Notes: generated from the letters alone by a model not told the origin. 64,000 bases of DNA from Glycine soja (GCF_004193775.1 NC_041004.1:34682411-34746410); one strand, 5' to 3'; positions 21,300-34,209 are shown, counted from the stretch's first letter. Translations and numbers: made by a program.

Positions 21300-22504
21300 G
21301 AGAAGTGGGTTTGAGTCGGTGTATGAATGTGATTAATATAATAATATAATAAAAATATAATGCTTCTTGTCGATTATATAAAAAATTACAAAAGGGGATA
21401 TATACACAAGCAGACCACAGGTTGCTTGCAGTCGTTTTCAGTTAAGGCAGAGGGAACCGAGAGAGAGAGGGAGGAGAACCTTAAAAAAGAAAGAGAGAGG
21501 AAAAGACACTAGTGTCCTGTGGCTGAGCTTGCTTGGTTATTGTTTCTTACCTATTTTTTTTTTCTTTTAGTTTATTTTGTTCCAAGGATTCAAATTTTAA
21601 TTCTAAAGAATTTATTACAATTTATGCACATGTATAATATAATTTATCAATTGAATTAGATTTTCTTTTCCATAAATATTAATTATTACTTTATTAATTT
21701 TTATTAAGATGAGAATTTAAATTTTTTTCTTCTCCTTTTTTATTTTATATCATCGAATTAATCTTATATCTTTTAATTGAGTTAGACTTGTTTACTTTTT
21801 AGTTTTCTTTTTTATTTTAGTTTATTTTATTTGAAGGATTCAAATTTTAATTAAAAAGAATTTATAACAAGCACATGTATAATTTATCCACTTTTTTATT
21901 TTTTTATTATCAAATTAATTTTATATCTTTTAATTGAGTTAAACTTGTTTGTTTTTTAGTTCTTTTAATGATGATGAACACTTCTTTCATGTGAACACTT
22001 TTCTAATATAAAGGAATTATTATATGATTTTCATCACATAATTTACATCAATTTCATCCAACATATTGCTTTATCTTTTGTTTTAGAAAAGAGAATTAAT
22101 ACGTTCAACATAAAAATTAGTCTAAATCACATCATCTTGAGCTATACAATAATTTCTTATTAAAAACTTTTTTCTCTGTATTTCTTTTTCTAGCAACTTG
22201 TATCATTTTATTATATTTATATTTTTATCTCTTTTTATTTTTCATTAGGTGTAAGTATCAATATTTTTGTTTTCTTTTATTGTTTATATTTTCAACAGTT
22301 TTTTGTCCGGTGGGTGGATTTTGGAATTTGGATATAAAAATTGAGGAGTTAGCCATCACAACCACACTCCTCTCATTGTGTGAAACACGCATCACAATTC
22401 ACAAATCAAAGATTCATCAATTTAATGGCGCCAAAACGTGTACAATGATCACACAACCAGTTGTGTTAAAACTTAAGATTGAATCCGTTCAATCTGGTTA
22501 GACC
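21300..22504. other. Upstream flank of the PHD-like gene, then AT-rich intergenic DNA
   Basis: GA-rich blocks at 21440-21510 may belong to the promoter. At 21560-21960 a ~260-bp phrase ('aaggattcaaattttaatt...gaatttattacaa') occurs twice in degenerate form. No gene. Confidence 0.55.
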
Positions 22505-24330
22505 GTAATAGTGTATTTAGATGGAGTAATTTAGTAGGAGAATTCATTTTTTCAAGGAATTTAAAAGGATTCATAATAAAATAGCTTTATTTGGATAGAA
22601 TATTTGAAAGAATATTTAATTTTTGGTATTTTATGAATCATTTTGATTGACTAAAATAGTGAGATTTCAAATTTTTTCAAATAATATAGATTTTGAAATT
22701 CTTTTTTCAAAGATGTTCACTCTAACTCACATTCTTGCTCGCAACTCTTTCTCGCTCAACACTTGCAACTACGAGTGACCAAAGATTTTACGGCCAACAT
22801 CGACATAAGTTGTTTTTCACTGACGTTGGCCAAAGTTTTTTCGGTCAAATTTTTTTTGTATGATGTCAACAAAAGGTATTTTTTGCTGATATCGGCTAAG
22901 ATTTTTTTTAGATGATGTTGGTTAGGGTTATTTTCTCATTGACGTTAATCATGAGAATTTTTTGCTGACATCGACCAAGGATTTTTATGGCTATTGTCAT
23001 TCAGGTTTTTTCAGTTGATGTTGACCAATGTTTTTTTGGCCGACATTGGCTAGATTTTTTCTACTGCCATCGGTCATGACTAACTTTTGAGTAGACACCT
23101 ACTAGGATTTTTCAACCGACGTCAGCTAGGTTTTTCCAGTCAACATCAGCAAAAGCTATTTTTTAGCCAATATCGGCTAAGGTTATTTTTTAGCCGATGT
23201 TAGCTAGGGCGTTTTGTCTGATGTCAACTAGATTTTCTTAGCCAACGTCGATTAAGATTTTTTTTGCTGACATCGACTAGGGTTTTTTGGCTAACATCAC
23301 CCAGAGCTATTTCTTAACCATATTAACTAGGTTTTTTGGTTGATGTTGGCTAGGGTTTTTTCTGTGAATACCAGCTAGGTATTTTTGACCGACATCAGAC
23401 ATGATTATTCTTAGTTGACATCGACTAGGTTCTTATAGTCGACATCCACTAGAGTTTTTTCGGTCGACATCGATCAGAATTATTTTTTAGCCATCATCAG
23501 CCAAGGCTATTTTATAGTCGATGTTGGGTAGAATTTTTTGTTCGACATTGGTTAGGGCTATTTTTTAGCCAACTTCGACTGGGGATTTTTCGGCCAACGT
23601 TGACCAATGATGTTTTTCGACCGACATCAAGTAGGTTCTATTGGTTGGAATCGACCAAGCTATGTCTTAGTTGGTATTAGATAAAAAAATTTGTCAACTC
23701 CTGCTATGATTTTTTAGGCTGACGTTGGCTAAAAATAGTCTTGGTCAATATCGTTCGAAAAGACCCTAACCGATATCGGCCAAACAAACCCTAGCCGACG
23801 TTGGTAAAAAAAACCTAACCAACATTGGCTGGAAAATAGACTCAACCAACGTTAGTCGAAAAATATTCCTGACTAACGTCAGCTAACAAATATTCTTGGC
23901 ATATTTGACAAAAAAATCATATTTGATGTCGACCGAAAAATAGCCTTGATTGATGATGATTTAAAAACATTACTGATTGTGGTCACGCAAAATAACCCTG
24001 GTTAAAATTATTAATATTTTGTTTTTTAAAATTATTAAAAATTGAAAAATATTTTTTAATTAATATTTCAAAATTAGATTGTGTTTGTTTTCTATAAAGT
24101 TTAATATTAAAATTTCATCTATTTAAAATATAAAATTAAATTTTACATATGTAGGAAATTGAATTGTCCTATCCAAATAAAGAATTTAAAATTGAAGAAA
24201 TTTAAATTGATTTATCGAAGCAAAACATTTGAAAAATGAAAGAAATTAAAATCAAAATAACTCAAATTCTAGGCATTTCAAATTTTCTAAAATTTTAAAA
24301 TTCTTGATCCAAACACAAGATAACAGTTCA
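22505..24330. mobile_element. Possible non-autonomous element with weak inverted arms around a minisatellite
   Basis: The left end (gtgtatttagatggag, about 22513) resembles the reverse complement of the right end (gtgtttggatcaag, about 24315). Both arms contain 'ctttatttggata' in inverted orientation (left near 22583, right near 24170). The middle is the GCCGAC minisatellite, whose units are also inverted in the last quarter. No clear target duplication was found, so the boundaries are uncertain. Confidence 0.4.
22775..23990. repeat. Degenerate minisatellite, ~36-42-bp units with palindromic GCCGACGTCGGC-like core
   Basis: About thirty diverged units of the form ttttttggccgacatcggctagg, in which the core is self-complementary. 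From about 22775 to 23740 the T run precedes the core; from 23740 to 23990 the units read as the reverse complement (ccctaaccgatatcggcc), so orientation switches within the array. No reading frame crosses it. Confidence 0.85.
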
Positions 24331-25900
24331 ACGACAACTAACACAACATGAAATTCATAAGATTTATTTAAAAGATTAATATTTTTTAATAAATATTTTT
24401 TTAGAAATCAAACTCATCATCACATATTTAAAAAATAAAATTATTAATCATATCATATTGATATTATTATTTTTTATTTTTATATTCTAACTCAAATGTT
24501 TTGTACAAAAAGTCAAAAAGACATACCTTAAAAGAGTTTTGTTTTATTAATTAAGTTTAAGTATAGTTTGCTACGGCATAAAATGATTTCTCAACAGTGA
24601 AAGTGTAGAACAAAATAATTAATGAAAGGTTGTGACAAACCTTGTGATATAAGTATTCTGATACAAAATATTGCTATTCTATTTTTTTTTTTTAATTTTT
24701 AAACTTGTCTTGATGGAGTTTTGATGAGATATCTAATGTAAATACTTCTTATCTTTCTTATTGTATAACTAAAGAATTGAATGGTATGAGAAGGACAATT
24801 GATATTGAGGAATTTACAAGGTAAAAAATTGCTAATAATTCATAATCGTGAAGTCTCATGCTTGCAAATTGCAATACGTACGTTATTAGTTGAGGATCCA
24901 AACAGAGATAAAATTTGTGGACTTTAAAGCTGTTCTTGAGAGGGTTAATTGGTATATTTGTTACAATCTTGATTAAATTTTGTATTTTTATCTATTAGAA
25001 TATATTTGTAGTGAATTACATATTCAAAGATAAAAGTAGCTATTTATTCTAAAAAATTTGCATATTTGGATTTAAAAATAATATTATATTATGAAAACGA
25101 ATAACTTATTAATTACATGTATGAGAAACATACTATAATTATCTGTCAATCATGTTGATTTTTATTCAAATTTGAAAATTTTCTTTTAATATTAATCCGA
25201 ATTAATCTTATTTCCCGCAAACAGAAAAGGAAATATTACTTATCATATTATTTTAAAATTTTATGCTTTTTTATTTCTTTTAGGATTTAGGTAGCGGTAA
25301 AAATATGTTTCATATCCCGAATGGCTTTATTTCATTTTCATGCTATATTATTCTGCACACCAAGCCCTACCTTTCAAGAATATTGTCATTATTCTGACAA
25401 TCATTGTTTGATTCTCTCTTTTGCAGTTTGCAGCATCTTCTGTGTTATTTGCTAGCATATATATCATTTCAAAGAGATCCACGAATATTAATAATATTTA
25501 TACAATATTTTTGTTTCTCTTTTATCTTATTTTTTTCTTTATTCTTATTATACATTTCATTGCCTGTCAAAATTTTCACTTTTCTATACTTTTTTACTAT
25601 TTTTATTAAGTGTATTTAAGCACTTAATTAATTATGAGTCCGTGCATAACAATATCAGTTGAAAAAAAAAAAATCTGTCTAGATTTCAACATCTTGAAGA
25701 GTTTTCTTTTAAGGCAAAACAGAATTTTTATTCAATGATAGAAAGAACACTAGGTGTGTCCATCTATCTATGAGAATTACAGCAAGTACAGAATAAATTG
25801 AAGAGCATATATATACTTGCAACCCCTACAAGTTAAGCTAAACAGCACAATACCACAACCTAATAACATTACGGAAAACAACACAATACACAATGATTAA
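24331..25900. other. AT-rich intergenic DNA
   Basis: No gene recognised. On the minus strand the stretch around 25700-25730 reads as 'cattgaataaaaattctg', a possible polyadenylation region for the candidate exon at 25904-26100. Confidence 0.5.
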
Positions 25901-25903
25901 TGA

Positions 25904-26100
25904 AAATCATCGTTGTTGCAGTTGCGAAAAAATGAAAAGTTTAATAGGAAGTCCATATTAATTTCTCCTTCCAGCACCAATGCCTTCCAAATTCCAGCAC
26001 TGCATCCACAAAACTGAAAACACAATAAAGGCATTGATTCCACCGCAGGCATCAAATCTAAACTGTTGTTATCCATATATAGTTTCCCTTCACAATTCAG
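25904..26100 (-). other. Candidate terminal exon of an unrecognised minus-strand gene or gene fragment
   Basis: On the minus strand an AG acceptor (tttcacag at about 26101) is followed by a frame that stays open for about 65 codons to a TAA near 25904. It includes MDNNSLDLMPAVESM and FCGCSAGIWKALVLEGEI. Composition is less AT-rich than its flanks. No upstream exon could be identified and I do not recognise the protein, so it may be a pseudogene remnant or an exon of a long non-coding RNA. Confidence 0.2.
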
Positions 26101-27994
26101 CTGTGAAATAATAAAATAAAAGAAATTTATGGTTTTCAGCTGTGAAATACCTCAAATTCAATATAAAAAAAAAAACTCTAATTTGAATTAAAAAATAAAA
26201 TAAAATAAAATAAAATTTTGTCTCTAAGAATTTTTTTTCTATTTTCTTTTCGCAACTATACATCCAATCCTTTTTTTTTACAAATTAAAAGCAACTACAT
26301 TCGATCTAAACATAACATGCATTAAAATGTCCACTTGATTAAGCAAAATGTGTCAATAGTTATAAATTTATAATATTGTGTTTGATTCTTATATATAAAA
26401 AAACTATAAAATATCTAAACCAAAATGTTCATAAAAAACACGAAATGAAATGTGTAAAAATCACATGCACACGCGCTTTGTAAATGTGTGGGTTTGATCA
26501 TATAAGACCATTTACTAAATCAGGGTTGGCCCAAAAATAATTAAAACTCAATTTTTAAGTTTGCTAATAAAAAAATATTTTTTTAAAATTTTTATGAAAA
26601 CAAAAAAAAACTTATATTTTGAAAAAAATAATACATATATTGATAAAAAAAGATCTCTAATACATATAACTCACATTTGAATTAAAAAATAATTCTTTTA
26701 AAATTTATTTTAGGTTTTATTTTTCTGACCTGTACCAAATATACTAATATAGTATACCATAAAAGTGAAACGAGTTTTAACTGCAAAAGAGAGGGTAATG
26801 CCCCAACCAAAAAAGTGAAGGTCAACATCATAGTAGTAGCCGGTCATTAAATAAATTCCTATGAACAATTAACGAATAGACCAAACCCAAATTACAATCC
26901 TCAATCTTGTGTGGATGTGGTTAACTTTTAACAACGCAAAGTCTTCGACGCAATAAATAGGACTAGAAAGTGACCATGAGCAATTTATTATTGGGCTCCA
27001 CACCCCATTACGGAATCAAATTAAAGTTATCTATATTAAGCAAGTTATAGTGTTGTTTTACCTTGAAAGCTTTAAACGAAGAGTAATGCTAAACATCCAA
27101 GTTTAAATTTTGGAATAGTAACTTTGTAGGACATATGAAAAGAAAAAATAAATTTCTCCGAGGGCTTGACACCTAATAAATTCATCAGAAGTATGACATA
27201 CTCTTAAAAACATTCATGAATTGCAATATTGAGAAATTGCTTGTGTGAAATAACCATACTTAGCTTCCTTGGAGTATTATATTATCCAATCCACTTGTTC
27301 CATGCATGTACATATCATATCCCTCCAAAATCTTTATTGTAAAACAACCTCACAAGGTGGAAAAAATCTGAAAATGAAATTAATTGACTCAAGCAAAAAT
27401 TATAGATGTATCGAGTTTTTAGAGATATAAACAAATAATTTGAGTGATAAATAAAAGGGATTATGAAATAAGTGCAGATTTATCGTTAATAGCTGATTAG
27501 TCGTATGTACTTCATATATATCACAATTTTCGTTTTGTAAGAAGTTTGTTTTGCATCTTTTAAAATTATTAGGGAATCAATTGTGCACGTTTAAATGTTG
27601 GGAATTAATTTAAACATCACTCAAATTAGTATTAAGAAGGTAACGGGGTAAATTTTTTTCCTTAACTTTTGAGAAATTATGGGAAACATATTGAAAAGTT
27701 AACTTACAGATAAGTAAGTACGAGTGATGCATGCACGAAAGAAATAATAATTAGCCCCACACGATCTTGCGGTTCTTAACTTTAATATATACAATTTTAT
27801 TTTGTAATGTAGTGCGCCGCGATTTGCCATCCAATTAGCAATACTAAAAGGATTGAAATTATTGGGAGATAAATATACATATAAAATAAATTTATACAGT
27901 TTATTTTGCGAGAAGAGAAAGATGACAGTAGAAGACAGAGAAGTGTGAGATAAACGAACTTAAAAACCAGTTGAAAGATGAAAAATCATATGAC
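26101..27994. other. AT-rich intergenic DNA; no gene seen
   Basis: Only short, random-looking frames. Confidence 0.6.
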
Positions 27995-27997
27995 TTA

Positions 27998-28348
27998 GGT
28001 TATATTTAATAAAAGTAATTGAAAAATTAGTTAAAAGTTAAAAAAAATTAGTTGAAAGTTAAAAAATTAACTTATTAAATTATAAACATTTAATAAAATT
28101 ATCTATTGAAATAATTAAAAATTATAAAATAATAAATCATGATTTATTTAAAATAAACAATCAAGAAATTTAATAAATATATTAAGAATAAAAAAATATA
28201 AAAACTAAAAATTAACGTTTCTAGTAAATGTTTCAAAGAGCTATTAAAAATTATTTTGAAAAAACTTATTTATTAAAAAAGAAAAAAAAACTTTTCCACT
28301 AATAAAAAAAATTAAAAAATAGTTAAAATATCTTTATGAAACATTACC
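27998..28348. mobile_element. Tourist-like MITE, 351 bp
   Basis: The left end GGTTATATTTAATAAAAGT pairs with the right end, whose reverse complement begins GGTAATGTTTCATAAAGAT. TTA flanks both sides (27995-27997 and 28349-28351). The interior is very A-rich with ttagttgaaagttaaaaa repeats. A similar but decayed sequence lies at 16690-16830 in the opposite orientation. Confidence 0.65.
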
Positions 28349-28351
28349 TTA

Positions 28352-30700
28352 GTTTCATAAGTTAAAATTTATCCGTTATCAAAAGTAGGATACAACAAAC
28401 TTTCTCTCTTGATAGAAAGGATTTCTTAATCTCCCATCTCACCCAACAAAGATCTAGCAATGATTTACAATCTCTCTAAATTGAACTATACTTTACCAGA
28501 AATGTAAAACACAGATATTTAAACCGTAATTTATCATTTTGTGGGAGGATTGGCCATATTTTATCTATCATTATATTGTTTTGTCTCCTAAATGCCCCAC
28601 CAGTGGAGAAATTAATTAATGCTTTTTATTTACACCGTCACATTATTGACATCAAGGAAATCATCCTTGCATGTCCAAACTAATTATCTAAACACAGAAA
28701 AGGATGAGTTACCACCTTCCACTAAATCCATCCAATCGAAATCTTCAAAGTACACTTTCAAAGTAATTCTATTTCAAATATTGCGAGCTTTCAAGGCCAA
28801 TCACCATCCTTGTCAAGACCTCATCGATCCCTCTCAGCCACCCTCTTTAGTCGTCAAAAACAAATGCTTCGATCTTTGTCAAAAACCACATCAACTCTGA
28901 TTCGAATCTCTCCTTTTCTCCATTTTCTTTTGTCATTTATTAATTTTGCTATCAAACAATGAGGAAAGCATGATCAAAGCTTTATTAGTGTTAATTAACA
29001 GTACTAATTGTCGTTCACTCAATCCGAGACTCTTGCGGCTAACTAAAATTTAACGTTAATCACACACAATAAGACACCCTACTAACCACTTCATTTAAAA
29101 TGTTTTGTCGCGGTCGAAGTAGATCAAATTGGAACTATCATTTCGATCAGAAAAATAATCTCATCACAATCCTTTTTTCATCCTGTGTAACCTTGATGTA
29201 TGCCAAAAAAAATTATTGAAAATTTAATCCTCTAATTATTTTTCTCTGTTTTTTTGTTGTTGTCATCAATTTTATATTACTATTTTTTTATCTAATTATA
29301 AGATTTTTTGATTAATTCACATCCTATAAAAAATTTAGTTAAATTTGTTAACAATTTATATATTTTGTCAATAGGTCCTGGTAATTGGTGTCCTTAGTTC
29401 ACTGATTAAAGAACTAAAATTAAGAGAAAAAATATTTAGTTTGAAAATCATATAAGAGAAAAAAAATATGATGAACAACATTATACATATCTTAATAAAA
29501 ATCTTTTTACTTTAAGTTTCCTAACTTGTTAATATTTGTCTTTTTTAGAACTATAGTTAAAATTATTAAGATTCTTCATTTTTCTTTCTACTTATATTAT
29601 TTTTTACCTAATTAATTATATGTTAGTTTTCTTCTCTAATCCTTATAAGATAAAAAATACATTTATCTTTTTTAGTTCATAGTATTTATTGTAAAATAAG
29701 GATATTTCGATAAAAAAAATAATTAATTTAAAAAATAACTTGAAAAGTATCTTATAAAAAATATTTTTTTTTAAAAAAAAAAGTCAGATAGAGGTGTCAT
29801 CATATAATCGTAGCCATGATCATTATCACTGCTATGGAAGGTCCAGAGGAGGCCGAAGTGGATAGGGGAACAAGTTTGGTTGAATCTCCAAGCTTAGCAT
29901 GCTTGAGTCCCATAAGTCTGCAAGCCCAAATTTGAATATTGTGTGCAAAAAATTGAAACATATCTTTTCTAAATTGAACATAATATTTTAATTACAAATT
30001 TAAAATGTATCTTTGGCCAAAATCAAACAACTTCTTAAACTAAAGAGATAATGGATATTTTTTAAATAATCTTTTTCTTCTAAAAAGATCAAATTCATAT
30101 CTCTTACTATCAATAGGAGTCTTTGCCTAAGAAGAAAAATGCACCACACACAAACAAAAAAAGCTCAACAAGAGCTCAGTATCCATGTTTAGAAAAATTA
30201 GAGAAAATAGTTGTTTATAAATTGGATTTGTGTCTAAGTTGAGAAAGAGAGTCTTAAATCTTAAATGTGTGTAGTTATTCCCAAGAGAGTGATTATTAGC
30301 ATATTGTAAATCAATGATTTGAAGCCTTAAAGGTTATACATGGGGGAGAGAGATCAGGGTAACATCCATTTGATGGGTTGTCCAAAGTGGTGGTATAATT
30401 AGCTGGCTACTTCGGATTCACTAGGGAGTGTGATCCCTAGGGCCGGTCTAGGATTTAGAAAAGAGTATCCATTTGATGGATTGTTGCTTGTGGTAATAAT
30501 TAGCTCGCTTTCTATAATTCGTTGACTTGGTGGCCAAGTTTAGTATTCATGCTAGGTGTCCCTATGGTTGTAGTAACGTTTCTGTTCAATATGTACAATT
30601 TAAAACATCTCATTTTTCGCCTTATATTTGTCATTGTTTTCCTTTTTTATCTTTATTATCAAATATTGACAAACTTTGTTTAACATAACATGACTTATCA
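28352..30700. other. Intergenic DNA with an unassigned repeated patch
   Basis: No gene. At 30363 and 30467 the phrase atccatttgatgg(g/a)ttgt, followed by 'gtggt..taattagct.gct', occurs twice 104 bp apart, in a less AT-rich patch (30330-30590) that looks like a fragment of a retroelement or its LTR. Confidence 0.45.
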
Positions 30701-30707
30701 TTATCAA

Positions 30708-30815
30708 AAGTGACATCTAAACTTTGAAAGTGACTTCTGAATTTTGAAAGAGGTATTTCTGATGAGAAAAAAAATTTACTTTTAGTGAACGAGTGAATTC
30801 TATAATGGATCTTCT
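30708..30815 (+). repeat. Left arm of an older foldback element (split by MULE-B)
   Basis: Contains gtgacatct, then gatgagaaaaaaaatttac, tttagtga and tggatcttct. The reverse complement of 34237-34319 shows the same series in the same order. Confidence 0.65.
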
Positions 30816-31027
30816 CACATAATCTATGAATATCATTAGTAATGGTATATATCTTTTTTTCAACAGCGATAATCTTTATTTCAAGTGGTGGTGGTGTGTG
30901 TTAGAAGTGATCTCCCTTGATGTGAAACTACCCATGTTACTATTCATCACAATCAAGCTTCTACACAAACATACACCACTATCACTTGAAATTGTGGTCA
31001 TCACAGATTGAAGAGAAGATCCACACT

Positions 31028-31037
31028 TTCACCCGTG
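31028..31037. repeat. Target-site duplication of MULE-B, left copy
   Basis: ttcacccgtg here versus tccacccgtg at 34210-34219: nine of ten positions match. Confidence 0.85.
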
Positions 31038-31129
31038 GGCAAATTTACTGTACAGGGCTTGTTTTAGAAACAATTTATCAAACATGGTTCGTTTTAAAAC
31101 ATATTATAAAGGGGGTCTGTTATTTACGG

Positions 31130-31355
31130 GGTGCTGCCATTGCTGCCGGTGGGAGAGCTTGTACCGTCATTGACAACAGCGGCCTCAGTGCATACCGCCA
31201 TTCCTCCTGGCGAGACATGGTGACTAGGAGAGAGAGGCGTACCCATACCGCCATTCCTCCTGGCGGGACATGGTTGAGTAGAAGAGAGGGAGCCATGCCG
31301 CCACTGGTACTGGCGGGACATGCCAACGTGGGCAGTCCCGCCACTGGCTCCTATG
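31130..31355. repeat. Subterminal palindrome array, left end of MULE-B
   Basis: About six units such as taccgccattcctcctggcgg and gtcccgccactggctcc. Same design as the MULE-A array but with diverged spacers and a consensus ending in ggcggga rather than ggcgaga. Confidence 0.8.
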
Positions 31356-31534
31356 GAACACGTTGAAGACTTCCAGGTCTGCACGTTGAAGGCTTCCAGG
31401 TCTGAAGATAGGCTTGCAGTGTTTAGAACATAGCTAGGCTCAGGCTTGCAGTGTTTAGGGTTTGCAGTTCTGAAAAGCCTAGTATTGCATGTGAACGTTA
31501 AAAAATTTTGAACGTTGGGGTTCAAGTTTTCAGC

Positions 31535-31540
31535 TATAAA
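31535..31540 (+). promoter_or_regulatory. Retained TATA box and leader exon of the PMD-type promoter in MULE-B
   Basis: cagctataaaaaaaatgg matches the MULE-A TATA region and the downstream CT-rich leader is also present. The leader-exon donor is damaged: MULE-A has cctg|gtaagt, MULE-B has cgtg|ataagt at 31757. Any transcript from here should not splice at this site. Confidence 0.5.
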
Positions 31541-33875
31541 AAAAATGGTTGAACTTCATTGTTTACACTTACATTTCTCATTACCTTATTGAGTTTTCTT
31601 TCTCTTTCTTTCTTCTTGAGTGTGAGAGCTTATTGTGCTTGTGTTGTGCTTGTTGTGTTGTGCTCGTGGTTCAAATTTCTTTCAAATTTAGTGCTTGTTG
31701 TTGCTGTGCTTTCATCCTTCAAGTGCTCTTACCCTTATCTTGGACATAATTTCGTGATAAGTATTTTCAAAGTAAATATGTTAATATATATTATAAGTTT
31801 AAGTTAGTTAGTATTAACAAATATTCTAAGTTAGTTAGTATGTAAATAGTAGGTTAGTTATTATTAACAAAAGTTCTAAGTTTAAATGAGTTAGTATCAG
31901 TAGGTATTGTGTTGTTATTTTTTACGTATTAATAGATATTCCAATGTTAGGTTAGTTAGTATGAAAATATTATTTGGTTAGTTAGAATTAAAATTTTATT
32001 TAGTTATTGTATATATTGTTAGATATTATTTGGTTATTGTATATATTTGGTTGAAAATAATATTTGGTTATTGTATATAATATTTTAGTATTAGTAGTAA
32101 TTACAGCATAGAATATTATTATTAATTTTTTTTATCAAAGAATGGGAATTTTATTATGAATTCTAGAAATATCTGTAAAACAAAATATATTCTAACTCAA
32201 GAAATATAAAGTTTTCTAAAATAATTATTCTTTCTTATCAACTTGTTTCAATTATTTTTCTAAATTTATTTTATTTGTATACTACATATGTTCTATAGAA
32301 TCTAAATTAATTGTATTCTTAATTATTCCTAGAATTAAAATATATGATGTACTTTTGCAGGGGGTTGACAAACTAATTATTCTTATGAATTTTAAATAAG
32401 AAATTATTTTATAATTTAATCTCTCGTCAAAAAAATTGTATGAGTAAGTATAATTGAAAAAAATATTATATATTTATTTAGTTAGTATAAAAATATTACG
32501 TGTATATATATTTAGTTGTTGTATATATTCTTAAATTTTATATATGTGATATTAGTTTTTGTAGTATTAGGTATATATTTAGACGGATGATACTTTAGCC
32601 TAATAAATATATATACATGCATGATACTTTAGGATGACACACGTAATATTAGATTTTTTAGTATTAGGCACAAGTTAATATTAGCTTTAGGTATATATTT
32701 GTAAATTTTAGACACACGTAAATTTTTAGTTTTTGTAATATTAAATATTTGACACTTAAATAAATAATTGTAATATTAGACACTTGATACACGTAAATTT
32801 ATCTTTTTAGTATTATAATTTTTTTTAAAATAAGTGAGTTGATAATTTAATATTATTTGAGTTAATTATTTTTAGTTAGAATGTTATATATATTATTTGT
32901 TAGTTTTAATTTGTAGGTTAATATTATTTGTTTTAGAAAATTTACGTGATTAAATATATGATACATTGTACATTATTATTATTTTTGTATATATATTGTT
33001 GAAATGATTTTTTGCATTTCAATATTTGTTTGTATTATAAATAATTTGTTAGTCCATATTTTATTCAATTATTTATTTGTTAATTGTAGAAAAAAGATTA
33101 CTAATAAATTAAAGTTTTCTTCACATGTATTTTAATTTATGTATAGAATATATTAAAAATTGGCCAATTTGATTTTTTACTAATTTATTGTTACAAATAA
33201 TTACTACTAATAATTTTTAAATTTAAAATGTAATTTACAAAATTAATACACTTAAATTTGAGCTTCAAATTTCATTCTAACCATAATATTTGTTACTTCA
33301 AAATAAAAAATTTGTACATGATAAATAAACAAAATGAAAGAAAACTTTATTTAAATAAATATAAAACATCCTTACTATAGAATCAAACTTCAAAGAAACT
33401 CTTTCTTCCTCTCTCACAATACTCTCTTCAGTCTCAAATTTATGCAAGTGCTGAGTGTGATTGCAAGTTTGCTTTATTTAAAGAAATTTTTTAGCAAAAA
33501 GCTATGTACAACATAAATTTACACACCATTATTAAAGTAAATCTGTATGGAAGTCACCTCCTACATGCCTAGCTCTAATCTTTAACCTACCATGCATGTG
33601 ATTTCTGATTTCCCTATCCAATACAGTGCCCTAGTCTCCTCTAAAGCAACAACTGGGTGCATGTGAAGTAGAACTCTAGCCCTAGCCTGCATAAAAAAAA
33701 ATTCAGAGATAGCATGTAAACCCTAGCTGCATCAGGCTTCAGTCATCACGCTTCAGTCCCATGCTTGAGTCCCATCAAAAGTGTAACCTAGGCTGCATCA
33801 AAAAAAATTTCAGACATTGCATGTGAAGCTGCATGAGGCTTCAGTCATCTCGCGTCCCATCAAAAGTGTAACGCA

Positions 33876-34118
33876 GGTGTCAATGGCGGGACTGTCCACG
33901 TTGGCACGTCTCGCCAGCACCAATGGCGGTACCCTCGCCTATCCCGCCAGCTCCAATGGCGTCAAGCACCTCACTCCTACTCAGCCCTATCTCGCCAGTA
34001 CCAATGGCGGTTTAGGCTGAGTCATGCCCCCTGTCCCGCTATTAACAATGACGGCATCCCCTTCCCGCCATTGCCTCTGGCAGTTCCAAGCTTCACGCCA
34101 TTGTTAATGGCGGCACCC
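33876..34118. repeat. Subterminal palindrome array, right end of MULE-B
   Basis: About seven units such as tctcgccagcaccaatggcgg, ctcgccagtaccaatggcgg and ttcacgccattgttaatggcgg. Confidence 0.8.
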
Positions 34119-34209
34119 ACGTACAGAAGAGATCCCCTTTGCAATTTGTTTTAAAAGAGACCCTGTTTCGTAAAATGTTTTTAAAAGAAGCCCCCCACGT
34201 AAATTTGCC

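Larger units (their letters stand above)
31038..34209. mobile_element. MULE-B: gene-less deletion derivative of the MULE-A family, 3.17 kb
   Basis: Ends begin GGCAAATTTAC in both TIRs, one base different from the MULE-A end. TIRs are about 90 bp (31038-31129 and 34119-34209), followed by GC-rich palindrome arrays (31130-31355 and 33876-34118). The interior from 31395 to about 33190 is collinear with 4500-5970 of MULE-A, and 33200-33880 with 14490-15117. The region between, which in MULE-A holds both genes, is missing. TATA box and leader exon are kept. It would need a transposase supplied in trans. Confidence 0.92.

Noticed and set aside
22775..23990. CRISPR-like array
   Set aside because: Units are diverged, vary in spacing, contain no unique spacers, and this is a plant nuclear genome.
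28619..28900. 93-codon frame in intergenic DNA
   Set aside because: Composition is random and there is no splice or promoter context.
31124..31525. 133-codon minus-strand frame in MULE-B (and a 140-codon one at 15110-15532)
   Set aside because: They run over the GC-rich palindrome arrays, where stop codons are scarce; no protein similarity.
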